The position numbers and the translations under genes were made by a program. A stretch of 55,641 nt of DNA from contig NEVA01000021.1 in the NCBI GenBank assembly GCA_002304445.1, positions 1-55,641 of the forward strand. Reading direction: 5' to 3'. The stretch is from Opitutia bacterium Tous-C4FEB. GTDB taxonomy: Bacteria; Verrucomicrobiota; Verrucomicrobiia; Opitutales; Opitutaceae. Under the pieces are notes generated by a model. It was given only the letters and a program-made list of their open reading frames with translations, was not told the origin of the DNA and searched no databases. Shown here piece after piece: positions 44,548 to 52,526 of this stretch. The stretch's first letter is position 1, and every line of letters begins with the position of its first letter.

Positions 44548-46014
44548 ATGTTATCCAACCCCGCCCAAGCCGCCGACCACGCCCCTCACCTCGGCCGCCC
44601 CTGCCACGGTATCTCGACCGATCTCGAGGACTATTTTCTGACCCGCCGCCAGTTCCTCTCCCGCGTCGGCATGGGCGTCGGCGCCCTCGGCCTCGCCTCG
44701 CTCGTCCCTCAATCCCAACTCCTTGGCGCGCCGGCCGCCTCCGCCCTCGCCCTCGGGCCCAGTCCGCTTCTCCCCAAGCCTCCGCATTTCTCCGGCAAGG
44801 CCAAAGCCATCATTCATATCTTCGCCCAAGGTGCCCCTTCGCACCTCGACACGTGGGACCCCAAGCCCGCCCTTTCCCGCCTCAATGGCAAAACTCTCCC
44901 CGATGGCGGCATCGCCATGGGCTCGCCCTTCAAATTTCAGAAATACGGCCGCTCCGGCCTCGAGGTCAGCGACGCCTTTGCCAAGACCGCCGCCCATGCC
45001 GACGACCTCGCCGTCATCCGCTCCATGTGGACCGACATTCCCGCCCACGACGTCGCCACCGTCTTCATGAACACCGGCTCGCTCCGCATCGTGAAGCCCA
45101 GCCTCGGCTCTTGGCTCGTCTACGGCCTTGGCACCGAAAATCAAAATCTCCCCGGCTTCATCGCCCTGCGCGACGGCCGCCTCCCCGTCGGCGGCGTCAC
45201 CAACTACGGCTCCGCCTTCCTCCCCGGCACGTTCCAAGGCGCCTCCGTCAACACCACCGCCGCCAACGTGCAGCAGATGATTCAAAACATCCGCAACAGC
45301 TACGTCGCCCCGAAAGAGCAGCGCCGCCAACTCGACTTCGTCAACCAGCTCAACCAGGTCCACGCCCAAAATCTCCAACGCGAATCCGCCCTAGAGACGC
45401 GCCTCGAATCCTACGAGATCGCCTTCCGGATGCAGACCGAGGCCACCGACGCGTTCGACATCACCAAAGAAACCGAATCCACCCGCGCCGCCTACGGCAC
45501 CAGCCAACAGGGCAAACAACTCCTTATCGCCCGCCGGCTCGTCGAGCGCGGCGTGCGCGTCGTCCAAGTCTGGCACAACGGCTGGGACCATCACCAAGAC
45601 CTCCACGAGAAACTATCCGCCAAGGCCGGTGAGATCGACGGCCCGCTCGCCGCGCTCTTCGCCGACCTCAAACAACGCGGCCTCCTCGACAGCACCCTCG
45701 TCGTTTGGGGCGGCGAGTTCGGCCGCAAGCCCAACAAAGACAAAAACGGCTACGACAACCCCGGCCGCGACCACAACGCCAAGGCCTTCTCCGTCGTGCT
45801 GGCCGGCGGCGGCATCAAGGGCGGCACCGTCCACGGCGCGACCGATGAATTCGGCGCCGCCTCCGTCACCGACAAGGTCCACGTCCACGACCTCCACGCG
45901 ACGATGCTCCACTGCCTCGGCCTCGATCACACCAAGCTCACGTATCGCTTCAACGGCCGCGACTTCCGCCTCACCGACGTCGCCGGCGACGTCGTCAAAA
46001 CCGTCCTCGCCTAG
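44548..46014 (+). CDS. DUF1501 protein, Tat-exported (third copy)
   Basis: The 488-residue protein has a Tat signal (TRRQFLSRVGMGVGALGLAS) after an N-terminal extension of about 30 residues. DUF1501 motifs follow: IFAQGAPSHLDTWDPKPALS, WGGEFGRKPN, GRDHNAKAFSVVLAGGGIKG and VHVHDLHATMLHCLGLDHTK. It differs from the other two copies in the H-N-G-W-D-H-H segment and in gene order, since here DUF1501 precedes the PSD1 gene (14 nt apart). No microrepeat is present in the linker. Confidence 0.93.
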   Translation: MLSNPAQAADHAPHLGRPCHGISTDLEDYFLTRRQFLSRVGMGVGALGLASLVPQSQLLGAPAASALALGPSPLLPKPPHFSGKAKAIIHIFAQGAPSHLDTWDPKPALSRLNGKTLPDGGIAMGSPFKFQKYGRSGLEVSDAFAKTAAHADDLAVIRSMWTDIPAHDVATVFMNTGSLRIVKPSLGSWLVYGLGTENQNLPGFIALRDGRLPVGGVTNYGSAFLPGTFQGASVNTTAANVQQMIQNIRNSYVAPKEQRRQLDFVNQLNQVHAQNLQRESALETRLESYEIAFRMQTEATDAFDITKETESTRAAYGTSQQGKQLLIARRLVERGVRVVQVWHNGWDHHQDLHEKLSAKAGEIDGPLAALFADLKQRGLLDSTLVVWGGEFGRKPNKDKNGYDNPGRDHNAKAFSVVLAGGGIKGGTVHGATDEFGAASVTDKVHVHDLHATMLHCLGLDHTKLTYRFNGRDFRLTDVAGDVVKTVLA

Positions 46015-46028
46015 GCGCCCCGCCCACC

Positions 46029-48605
46029 ATGCGTCCCCTCTCTTTCGCTTTCCTCTTTCTCTTACCCTTTCTCCCCACCGCCCGCGCCCAAGCCGCTGCA
46101 CCCATCGCCGCGCCCGCGGCGATTTCCCACGCCGATCTCCAGTTTTTCGAAAACAAGATCCGCCCCGTCCTCGCCGAAAATTGCTACAAGTGCCACAGCC
46201 ACGATGCCGACCGCGTCAAGGGCGGCCTCTTTCTCGACTCTTCCTCCGCTCTGCTCGCCGGCGGCGACACCGGCCCGGCTATCATCCCCGGCAAACCTGC
46301 GGAGAGCCTTCTCCTCACCGCGATAAGTTACAAAGACGAAGAACTCCAAATGCCCCCCAAGGGCAAAAAACTCACTGACGCGCAAATCGCCGACTTCACC
46401 GAGTGGATCCGCCGCGGCGCCCCCGATCCCCGCGTCCCCACCGCCACCAAGCCCGGTTCCGCCACCGCCGGCTACGGCGGCGTCGGCAAAAAACACTGGG
46501 CGTTCCAGCCCGTAAGCAAGCCCGCCGTCCCCGCCGCCGCCACTCCCGCCGACACCGCGTGGATCAAGAACCCCGTCGATAAATTCATCCTCGCCAAACT
46601 CGCAGACCATGGCCTCAGCCCCAACCCCGCTGCCGATCGCCGCACGTTGATCCGCCGCCTCACCTTCGACCTCACCGGCCTCCCACCCACCGAAGCCGAG
46701 ATCATCGCCTTCGAATCCGATTCGCTCCGTGATTCCGACTCCGCCTACGCCGCCCTCGTCGACCGCCTGCTTGCCTCCCCTGCCTATGGCGAACGCTGGG
46801 GCCGCTACTGGCTCGATGTCGCCCGCTACTCCGACACCAAGGGCGACGCCAAAGGCCGCGAAGACCTGCGCTACGCCAACGCCTGGACTTACCGCGACTA
46901 CGTCATCGATGCCTTCAACCGCGACAAACCCTACAACCAGTTCGTCGTCGAACAACTCGCCGCCGACCGCCTCCTCGCCGAGTCCGTCAAGAAAGCCAAA
47001 GCCAAGAACCCCTCCGCCGAACCGCCCCACGATCAGCGCGTTCTCGCCGCCCTCGGCTTCCTTTCCCTCGGCAATAAATTCGACGGCAATCCCCACGACA
47101 TCATCAACGACCGCATCGACGTCACCTCGAAAGCCTTCCTCGGCCTGACCGCCACCTGCGCCCGTTGCCACGACCACAAGTTCGATCCCATTCCCACCAA
47201 GGACTACTACTCGCTCTACGGCGTCTTCGCCAATGTCACCGAGCCCAAGTTCGCCCGCGATCAGCCCACGCTCTTCGCCAAAGTTCCAAAAACGCCCGAG
47301 CTCATCGACTACCTCGCCAAGTCGGACGAGCTGAAAAAACAGGCCGACCAAGTCGAGGCCGACTACGCCGCTTTCCGCAAATCCCGCTCTCGCGACGCCG
47401 AAAAACGCCGCGAGTTGGTCCGCGCCGAGACCAAGGTTCTCCGCGAGATCGGCGACCTCGATTCCTCCCACCCCGGAGCCCCCGCGCGCGCCCATGTCGT
47501 CTCCGACGTCCCCCGCTCCCGCGACTATCCCGTGCTCATCCGCGGCGAAGCCCAGAATAAAGGCCCCGTCGTCCCCCGCCGTTTCCTCGAAATTCTTTCA
47601 CCCGATCCGAAAAATCGACCCGAGTGGAAAGACGGCAGCGGCCGCCTCCAACTCGCCCTCGCCATTGTCGATCCGAAGAACCCCATGACCGCCCGCGTCC
47701 TCGTAAATCGCATCTGGCAACAACACTTCGGCGCCGGGTTCGTCGCCACCCCCGACGACCTCGGCAACATGTCCTCTCCGCCCACCCATCCCGAACTTCT
47801 CGACTATCTTGCCGCCCGCTTTGTCGAGGACGGCTGGTCCATCAAGAAGCTCCACCGCCTCATCGTGACCAGCGCGACTTATCGCCAAAGCTCGGCCAAC
47901 AATCCCAAGTTCGCCGCGCAGGATCCCAACAACCATTACCTCTGGCGCGCCAATCTCCGCCGCCTCGACTTCGAGCAGCTCCACGATTCCCTCCTAGCGA
48001 TCGCCGGCACCCTCGAGCCCAAGCTCGGCGGCAAATCCATCGGCATGGGCACCGAAGATTTCGCCACCCGCCGCGCCGTCTACACCTACATCGACCGCCG
48101 CAACCCGCCCGAACTCCTCACGCAGTTCGATTTCCCCAGCCCCGATGTTCCCAGCGGCCGCCGCTACGAAACCATCGTTCCCGCCCAAGCGCTCTTCCTC
48201 ATGAACAGCCCTCTCGTCGTCGAGACCGCCCGCAAACTCACGCACCGCCCCGCCTTCGCCGATCTCAAGAGCGACCAAGAACGCGTGACCTCGCTCTATC
48301 TCGCCATCTACCAACGCCCGCCCAGCGAACAGGAAGTTTCACTCGGCGTCCGCTACGTAAAAGCGAACCCCACCGGCAAAGCCCTCGAAGTCCCGCTCGC
48401 CCTCTCCATCGCGAGTACCCAAGAAGCGAAACGCAAGCAACGCATCGCCGACAAAGTCGCCGCCATGGCCGCCAGCAAAAAAGGCGGCACAGACAACCGC
48501 CCCCCCGGCGGCATCGCGATGAACGCGTCTCTGGCCCCCGTCGACGCCTGGACCAAACTCGCCCACGCCCTCTTCCAGACCAACGAAGCGATCTTCCTGA
48601 ACTGA
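46029..48605 (+). CDS. PSD1/PSCyt1/PSCyt2 protein without LamG domain
   Basis: The 858-residue protein has a signal peptide (SFAFLFLLPFLPTARAQA), a PSCyt1 segment with heme motif ENCYKCHSHD near residue 53, DUF1549 with [20 protein letters not shown] and a second heme motif [20 protein letters not shown], then DUF1553 with NPMTARVLVNRIWQQHFGAG and ALFLMNSPLVVETAR. It is about 220 residues shorter than the copy at 17411-20659 because the LamG-like insert is missing, and the R-R[10 protein letters not shown] box is replaced by SGRRYETIVPAQALF. A separate subfamily is likely. Confidence 0.93.
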   Translation: MRPLSFAFLFLLPFLPTARAQAAAPIAAPAAISHADLQFFENKIRPVLAENCYKCHSHDADRVKGGLFLDSSSALLAGGDTGPAIIPGKPAESLLLTAISYKDEELQMPPKGKKLTDAQIADFTEWIRRGAPDPRVPTATKPGSATAGYGGVGKKHWAFQPVSKPAVPAAATPADTAWIKNPVDKFILAKLADHGLSPNPAADRRTLIRRLTFDLTGLPPTEAEIIAFESDSLRDSDSAYAALVDRLLASPAYGERWGRYWLDVARYSDTKGDAKGREDLRYANAWTYRDYVIDAFNRDKPYNQFVVEQLAADRLLAESVKKAKAKNPSAEPPHDQRVLAALGFLSLGNKFDGNPHDIINDRIDVTSKAFLGLTATCARCHDHKFDPIPTKDYYSLYGVFANVTEPKFARDQPTLFAKVPKTPELIDYLAKSDELKKQADQVEADYAAFRKSRSRDAEKRRELVRAETKVLREIGDLDSSHPGAPARAHVVSDVPRSRDYPVLIRGEAQNKGPVVPRRFLEILSPDPKNRPEWKDGSGRLQLALAIVDPKNPMTARVLVNRIWQQHFGAGFVATPDDLGNMSSPPTHPELLDYLAARFVEDGWSIKKLHRLIVTSATYRQSSANNPKFAAQDPNNHYLWRANLRRLDFEQLHDSLLAIAGTLEPKLGGKSIGMGTEDFATRRAVYTYIDRRNPPELLTQFDFPSPDVPSGRRYETIVPAQALFLMNSPLVVETARKLTHRPAFADLKSDQERVTSLYLAIYQRPPSEQEVSLGVRYVKANPTGKALEVPLALSIASTQEAKRKQRIADKVAAMAASKKGGTDNRPPGGIAMNASLAPVDAWTKLAHALFQTNEAIFLN

Positions 48606-48610
48606 AAGTA

Positions 48611-48634
48611 GGGGGTCTCCGACCCGCCCTTTTG
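48611..48634 (+). terminator. Short hairpin after the PSD1 gene
   Basis: GGGTC-TCC-GACCC forms a 5-bp stem 7 nt after the stop, followed a little later by CCCTTTT. It lies between convergent genes. The element looks like a small dispersed palindrome; termination is possible but weakly supported. Confidence 0.4.
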
Positions 48635-48687
48635 AGATCGCGGACCCCGCCCCGGCAACCGCGCGTCCCGCGCCGCACCGACCGCGC

Positions 48688-49521
48688 TCACTTCAACCGC
48701 CGTTGTAGCGCGGCCAACGCCGCTTCCAGCGCCGCCGCCTGCCTCCGCAGCTCCACCACATCGTCACCGAGCCGCGCCTCGCCTGTCGCCGTCAAGTGCC
48801 GCTCGCGGGTGTCGTCTTCCATATCCTGCCGTGCTTCGTCCATGCCGTTCACGATCACGCCGATCAACAAATTCAACGTGATCATCGTCCCCAGCAAAAT
48901 GAACGACACGAAATACGCGATCGATACCGCCGCACCCGCCGGCCCGGCGATCTGCGTGCGCATAATGTCGGCCCAACCCTCCAGCGTGACGACTTGGAAC
49001 AGGGTCAGTGCCGTCGCGCCCAGCGTGCCGAAATGCTCCGGGTCCGTCCGCCCGAAAAGCGACACGCCCAACACGGCATACACGTAAAACAACACGCTCA
49101 ACAGCAGCGCCACGTAGCTCATCGAGGGAATGCTCTTTAGCAACGCGCCCACGAGAATCTGCAACCGCGGCACCGCCGTGATCAAACGCAACACCCGCAG
49201 CACGCGCACCAACCGCAACACCGCCGCAAACTCCGCCTGCACCGGCAGCAAACACACCGCCACAATCACGAAATCAAAGACGTTCCAGCCGTCGGCGAAG
49301 AACTTCCACGGCCGCGTCCCACACGCGCCGATCCGCAGCGCCAGCTCGACCACAAAAAACGCCAACACCACGCGGTCGATCGCATGGAGCACGCCGCCGG
49401 CCCGCGCCATCAACGTCACGCTCGTCTCCAAACCCACGAGCACCCCCGCAAAAAGAATCACGCCCAACACGGCGCGCTGAAACCCTTTCGACTCCACGAT
49501 CTTTCGACTAAACGTTTGCAT
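48688..49521 (-). CDS. Single-domain voltage-gated cation channel (NaChBac/CavMr-like)
   Basis: The 277-residue protein has the six-helix layout of bacterial Nav channels. S1 is AVLGVILFAGVLVG (17-30), S3 is NVFDFVIVAVCLL (80-92), and S4 has four arginines at three-residue spacing (Arg103, 106, 109, 112). The pore helix leads to the selectivity filter TLEGWAD (179-185), S6 reads MITLNLLIGVIVNGM (213-227), and a C-terminal coiled coil (about 254-277) would join four subunits. The filter differs from NaChBac TLESW by Gly for Ser and an added Asp, which points to calcium rather than sodium. It stands alone between convergent and same-strand genes. Confidence 0.9.
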   Translation of the reverse strand: MQTFSRKIVESKGFQRAVLGVILFAGVLVGLETSVTLMARAGGVLHAIDRVVLAFFVVELALRIGACGTRPWKFFADGWNVFDFVIVAVCLLPVQAEFAAVLRLVRVLRVLRLITAVPRLQILVGALLKSIPSMSYVALLLSVLFYVYAVLGVSLFGRTDPEHFGTLGATALTLFQVVTLEGWADIMRTQIAGPAGAAVSIAYFVSFILLGTMITLNLLIGVIVNGMDEARQDMEDDTRERHLTATGEARLGDDVVELRRQAAALEAALAALQRRLK

Positions 49522-49638
49522 GATCCCTAAATTACCCGGCCCAAACCAGCGCCTGCAACCGCGCAGCGGGAGTCCCCGCCATTATTTGCCGCGCGAGGCG
49601 TCTGGCTATAGCACCGACCGGCGGTCGGTCTTCAAAAC

Positions 49639-51177
49639 TCACAGCGCTTCGTAGCCCAGCGTCGCCTCGGGCGGCGTTGGCGGCGGGGGCGTCACCCCGC
49701 GGGCGATCATGATCTCTCTCATCGTCGCGATCGCCTCGAACCCGGGCTTGAAATTCCCAAACCGGTGCCCCTCCGCGATCAGCAGCGGCGTCCAACCCCG
49801 TTTGTTTTTCTGATTCCACACCTCGATCTTGGCGCCTTTGGCGTCCAAAAGTTTCATAACCTTGCAGAAATTCGCGAACGCCGCGCCGTGCATCGCCGTG
49901 TCCCCCGTGGCCGCCACCGCGTTGATGTCGGCCCCGAGCCCGAGCAGATACTCGACGGTCGCGACCGCCTCCTCGTCGGTGCCCGCCTCTTCCTGCACCG
50001 CCCGCGTCCCGAGGCCCGCCGCCGCCATCAGCGGCGTGACCCGGTCCACATTCACCATCGTCGGATCGGCCCCCAGTTCCGCGAGCAACTTCATGTAGGC
50101 AAGGTCTGCCGTATCGGCCGCCATCAAGAAAGGCGCGCTTCCGTTGGCATCAACGCGGCCGCCACCCTTCGGGCCACCGGTCAACCGCAGGTTCACGTCG
50201 GCTCCTTTTGAGACGAGTTTCCGAACGAGTTGTTCATTCGTCATCGCGCCTTTTCCCTCGGGGATCGGATCGCCTTCATCCTCACCGCTCGGCGGCTTCC
50301 GAATCCAGGTGAGAATATGCAGGGGCGCGAAGCCCGAGCGCAGATCGTTGGGGTTGGCGCCAGCATCAAGCAGAAAGCCCGCGAGTTCAAAATGCCCGTT
50401 CTCCACCGCCATCGTCAGCGCGCTGGATCCTTTTCGCGGGTGCTTTCGGGTCAGCTTCATCGTCGGTTCCGTCGCCGCGTTCACATCAACGCCCGCCTTC
50501 AAGAATGCCGACACGATCTCGAGCTGTCCCGCCCGGACCGCGAACAACAGAGGCGTGAACCCCGTGGCCAAGGGCGTCCGAAAATCCGCTCCCGCCGCGA
50601 GCAACGCCTTGACGACCGCCAGATGCCCTTCGGCCGCCGCCCACATCATCGCCGTCTGGCCGTCCGGCAGTTTTGCGTCGCTGCCCGCGCCGCGGGCCAA
50701 CAGCACGTTCACCACCGCCACTTTGCCCGTGCGCGCCGCCGTCATGAGCGGCGTCTCACCGCCGTGAAGCGCCGTGTTCGGATTCGCGCCGTGGGCCAGC
50801 AGCAGTTCCGCAAACTCCGCATTGCCGTTCGTGCAGACGAGCGAGAGCGGCGTCACGCCATAGCGATTTGTAATCTCGGCCGTCGCTCCGGCGGCGAGCA
50901 GAGTTTTCCCGGTCTCAAGATCATCGTGATACGCCGCCCAATGGAGCGCCGTCATGCCGTCAACCTGCGCGACGTTGACGTCGGCCTTCGCCGTTTTGGC
51001 GAGCAGCCCGCGCAGGACCTCGGCGTCTTTTCGCTCGGCAGCGTCGGCGATCGGCGCGGGCGAGGCGCTTGCGTTCGCCCCGCCCAACATCAGGCCGGCA
51101 GCCAAGATCAGGGCGCGCGAGCCTGGCACCAACCGAAGCCGCCTCACCGGCGAAAACGCGTGCCGACCGCCGGTCAT
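49639..51177 (-). CDS. Secreted ankyrin-repeat protein
   Basis: The 512-residue protein has an N-terminal signal (ALILAAGLMLGGANASA) and about ten ankyrin repeats, such as DGMTALHWAAYHDDLETGKT, YGVTPLSLVCTNGNAEFAEL, DGQTAMMWAAAEGHLAVVKA and TGDTAMHGAAFANFCKVMKL. The repeats fill the protein; the C-terminus is proline-rich (TPPPPTPPEA). Its start overlaps the DUF1552 stop by ATGA, so it is the last gene of a coupled operon DUF1592, DUF1552, ankyrin. It probably binds the two partner proteins outside the membrane; that role is inferred. Confidence 0.9.
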   Translation of the reverse strand: MTGGRHAFSPVRRLRLVPGSRALILAAGLMLGGANASASPAPIADAAERKDAEVLRGLLAKTAKADVNVAQVDGMTALHWAAYHDDLETGKTLLAAGATAEITNRYGVTPLSLVCTNGNAEFAELLLAHGANPNTALHGGETPLMTAARTGKVAVVNVLLARGAGSDAKLPDGQTAMMWAAAEGHLAVVKALLAAGADFRTPLATGFTPLLFAVRAGQLEIVSAFLKAGVDVNAATEPTMKLTRKHPRKGSSALTMAVENGHFELAGFLLDAGANPNDLRSGFAPLHILTWIRKPPSGEDEGDPIPEGKGAMTNEQLVRKLVSKGADVNLRLTGGPKGGGRVDANGSAPFLMAADTADLAYMKLLAELGADPTMVNVDRVTPLMAAAGLGTRAVQEEAGTDEEAVATVEYLLGLGADINAVAATGDTAMHGAAFANFCKVMKLLDAKGAKIEVWNQKNKRGWTPLLIAEGHRFGNFKPGFEAIATMREIMIARGVTPPPPTPPEATLGYEAL

Positions 51178-52526
51178 ACCGAGAGCGGTTGAAAAATCTC
51201 GTCCATCTTGCCGCTGCTGTCGCCGAAGCGGTCCAACTTCACCCCGACTTTGTCGAGGAGCGAGAGGTGGAGATTGGCGAGCGGCGTGGGCTCTTTGTAA
51301 CGGATGTGTCGGCCGCCCTTCATCCCGCCGGCCGCACCGCCCGCGACGAGCACGGGGAGATTCGTGTGATCGTGGACGTTCGGATTGCCGATGCCGCTGC
51401 CGTAGAGCAGGAGCGAGTGATCGAGCAGCGTGCCGTTGCCTTCGGGCGTGGCCTTGAGGCGTTCGAGGAAGTAGGCAAAAAGCGACACGTGAAACGCGTT
51501 GATCTTGGCCATGCGCGCAACCTTCTCCGGGTCGTTTCCGTGGTGGGAAAGCGGATGGTGCGGATCGGCGACGCCCGTCTCGGCGACATAGGTGCGATTG
51601 CTGGTCTCACGGGCGAGTTGAAAGGTCGTGACCCGCGTGATGTCGCCCTGCATCGCAAGCACCTGGAGATCGAACATCAGCCGCGCATGGTCGGCATACG
51701 AGGCCGGTACGCCCAGCGGCCGGTCCAGATCGGCCGGGAGATTGTTTTTCGCGACATCCGTCTCCGCCTTCTGGATGCGGCGTTCCACCTCGCGCACGGT
51801 GTCGAGATACTCGGCGATCTTGGCCCGATCAGCCGGCCCCAGATTCCGGCGCAGGCTCGCGATATCCTCGGTGATCCAGTCGAGCAGACTCGCCCGCTTG
51901 CGCAACGCCGCTTGGCGCTCGGCCAGCGAGCCGCCTTCGCCGAAGAGCCGTTCAAACACGATGCGCGGGTGCGCCTCCGAGGGCAGCGGCGTCGTCGGCG
52001 AGGACCACGAGAGATTGTTTTGGTAGACGCAGGCGTAGCCGTTGTCGCACTGGCCGGTCGTCTGCAGCATGTCCATCGAGAGCTCGAGGGACGGGAGCTG
52101 GGTCGCGTGCCCGATCTGCTGCGCGGCGATTTGGTCGGCGGTCGTGCCAAGATAGTAGTCGGAGCTTTCGGTGTGCTTCGCCTTGGCTGCGCTCAGAAAG
52201 GCCGCGTTCGAGGTCGCGTGGGAGCCGGGGTAGGCTGTGCGCAGCTCGAGGTTTGTAATCGCCGTGACGTGGCTCTTCACGCTTTCGAGCGATTTCAGAA
52301 TCGGTGACAGCTCGCCGAGTTTCCCATCGGTGCCGCCGGGCGTCCATCGGCCGATATCGCAGCCCATCGGCATAAAAATGTAGCCGAGCCGCTTCACCGG
52401 CAGGGCCGCCGTCGCGGACGCGGCGGTGGCGGCAGGAATCATCGCATCGAGCAACGGTAGCGCCAAGGAGGCGCCCATTCCGCGCAAAAACGTCCGACGG
52501 GGCAGGGCTTTTTTTGTAATGATCAT
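51174..52526 (-). CDS. DUF1552 protein, Tat-exported
   Basis: The 450-residue protein opens with a Tat signal (LPRRTFLRGMGASLALPLLD, residues 8-27) and has the DUF1552 features PVKRLGYIFMPMGCDIGRWT, ERLFGEGGSLAERQAALRKR and LLLYGSGIGNPNVHDHTNLP, then a C-terminal TPLANLHLSLLDKVGV. Function is unknown; the C-terminal H-D-H and G-S-G segments recall the DUF1501 fold. It is coupled by ATGA overlaps to both neighbours. Confidence 0.92.
   Translation of the reverse strand: MIITKKALPRRTFLRGMGASLALPLLDAMIPAATAASATAALPVKRLGYIFMPMGCDIGRWTPGGTDGKLGELSPILKSLESVKSHVTAITNLELRTAYPGSHATSNAAFLSAAKAKHTESSDYYLGTTADQIAAQQIGHATQLPSLELSMDMLQTTGQCDNGYACVYQNNLSWSSPTTPLPSEAHPRIVFERLFGEGGSLAERQAALRKRASLLDWITEDIASLRRNLGPADRAKIAEYLDTVREVERRIQKAETDVAKNNLPADLDRPLGVPASYADHARLMFDLQVLAMQGDITRVTTFQLARETSNRTYVAETGVADPHHPLSHHGNDPEKVARMAKINAFHVSLFAYFLERLKATPEGNGTLLDHSLLLYGSGIGNPNVHDHTNLPVLVAGGAAGGMKGGRHIRYKEPTPLANLHLSLLDKVGVKLDRFGDSSGKMDEIFQPLSV

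Noticed and set aside
46062-47495. 477-codon Gly/Glu-rich frame opposite the third PSD1 gene
   Set aside because: Composition is the mirror of the PSD1 codons; no start context or domain.
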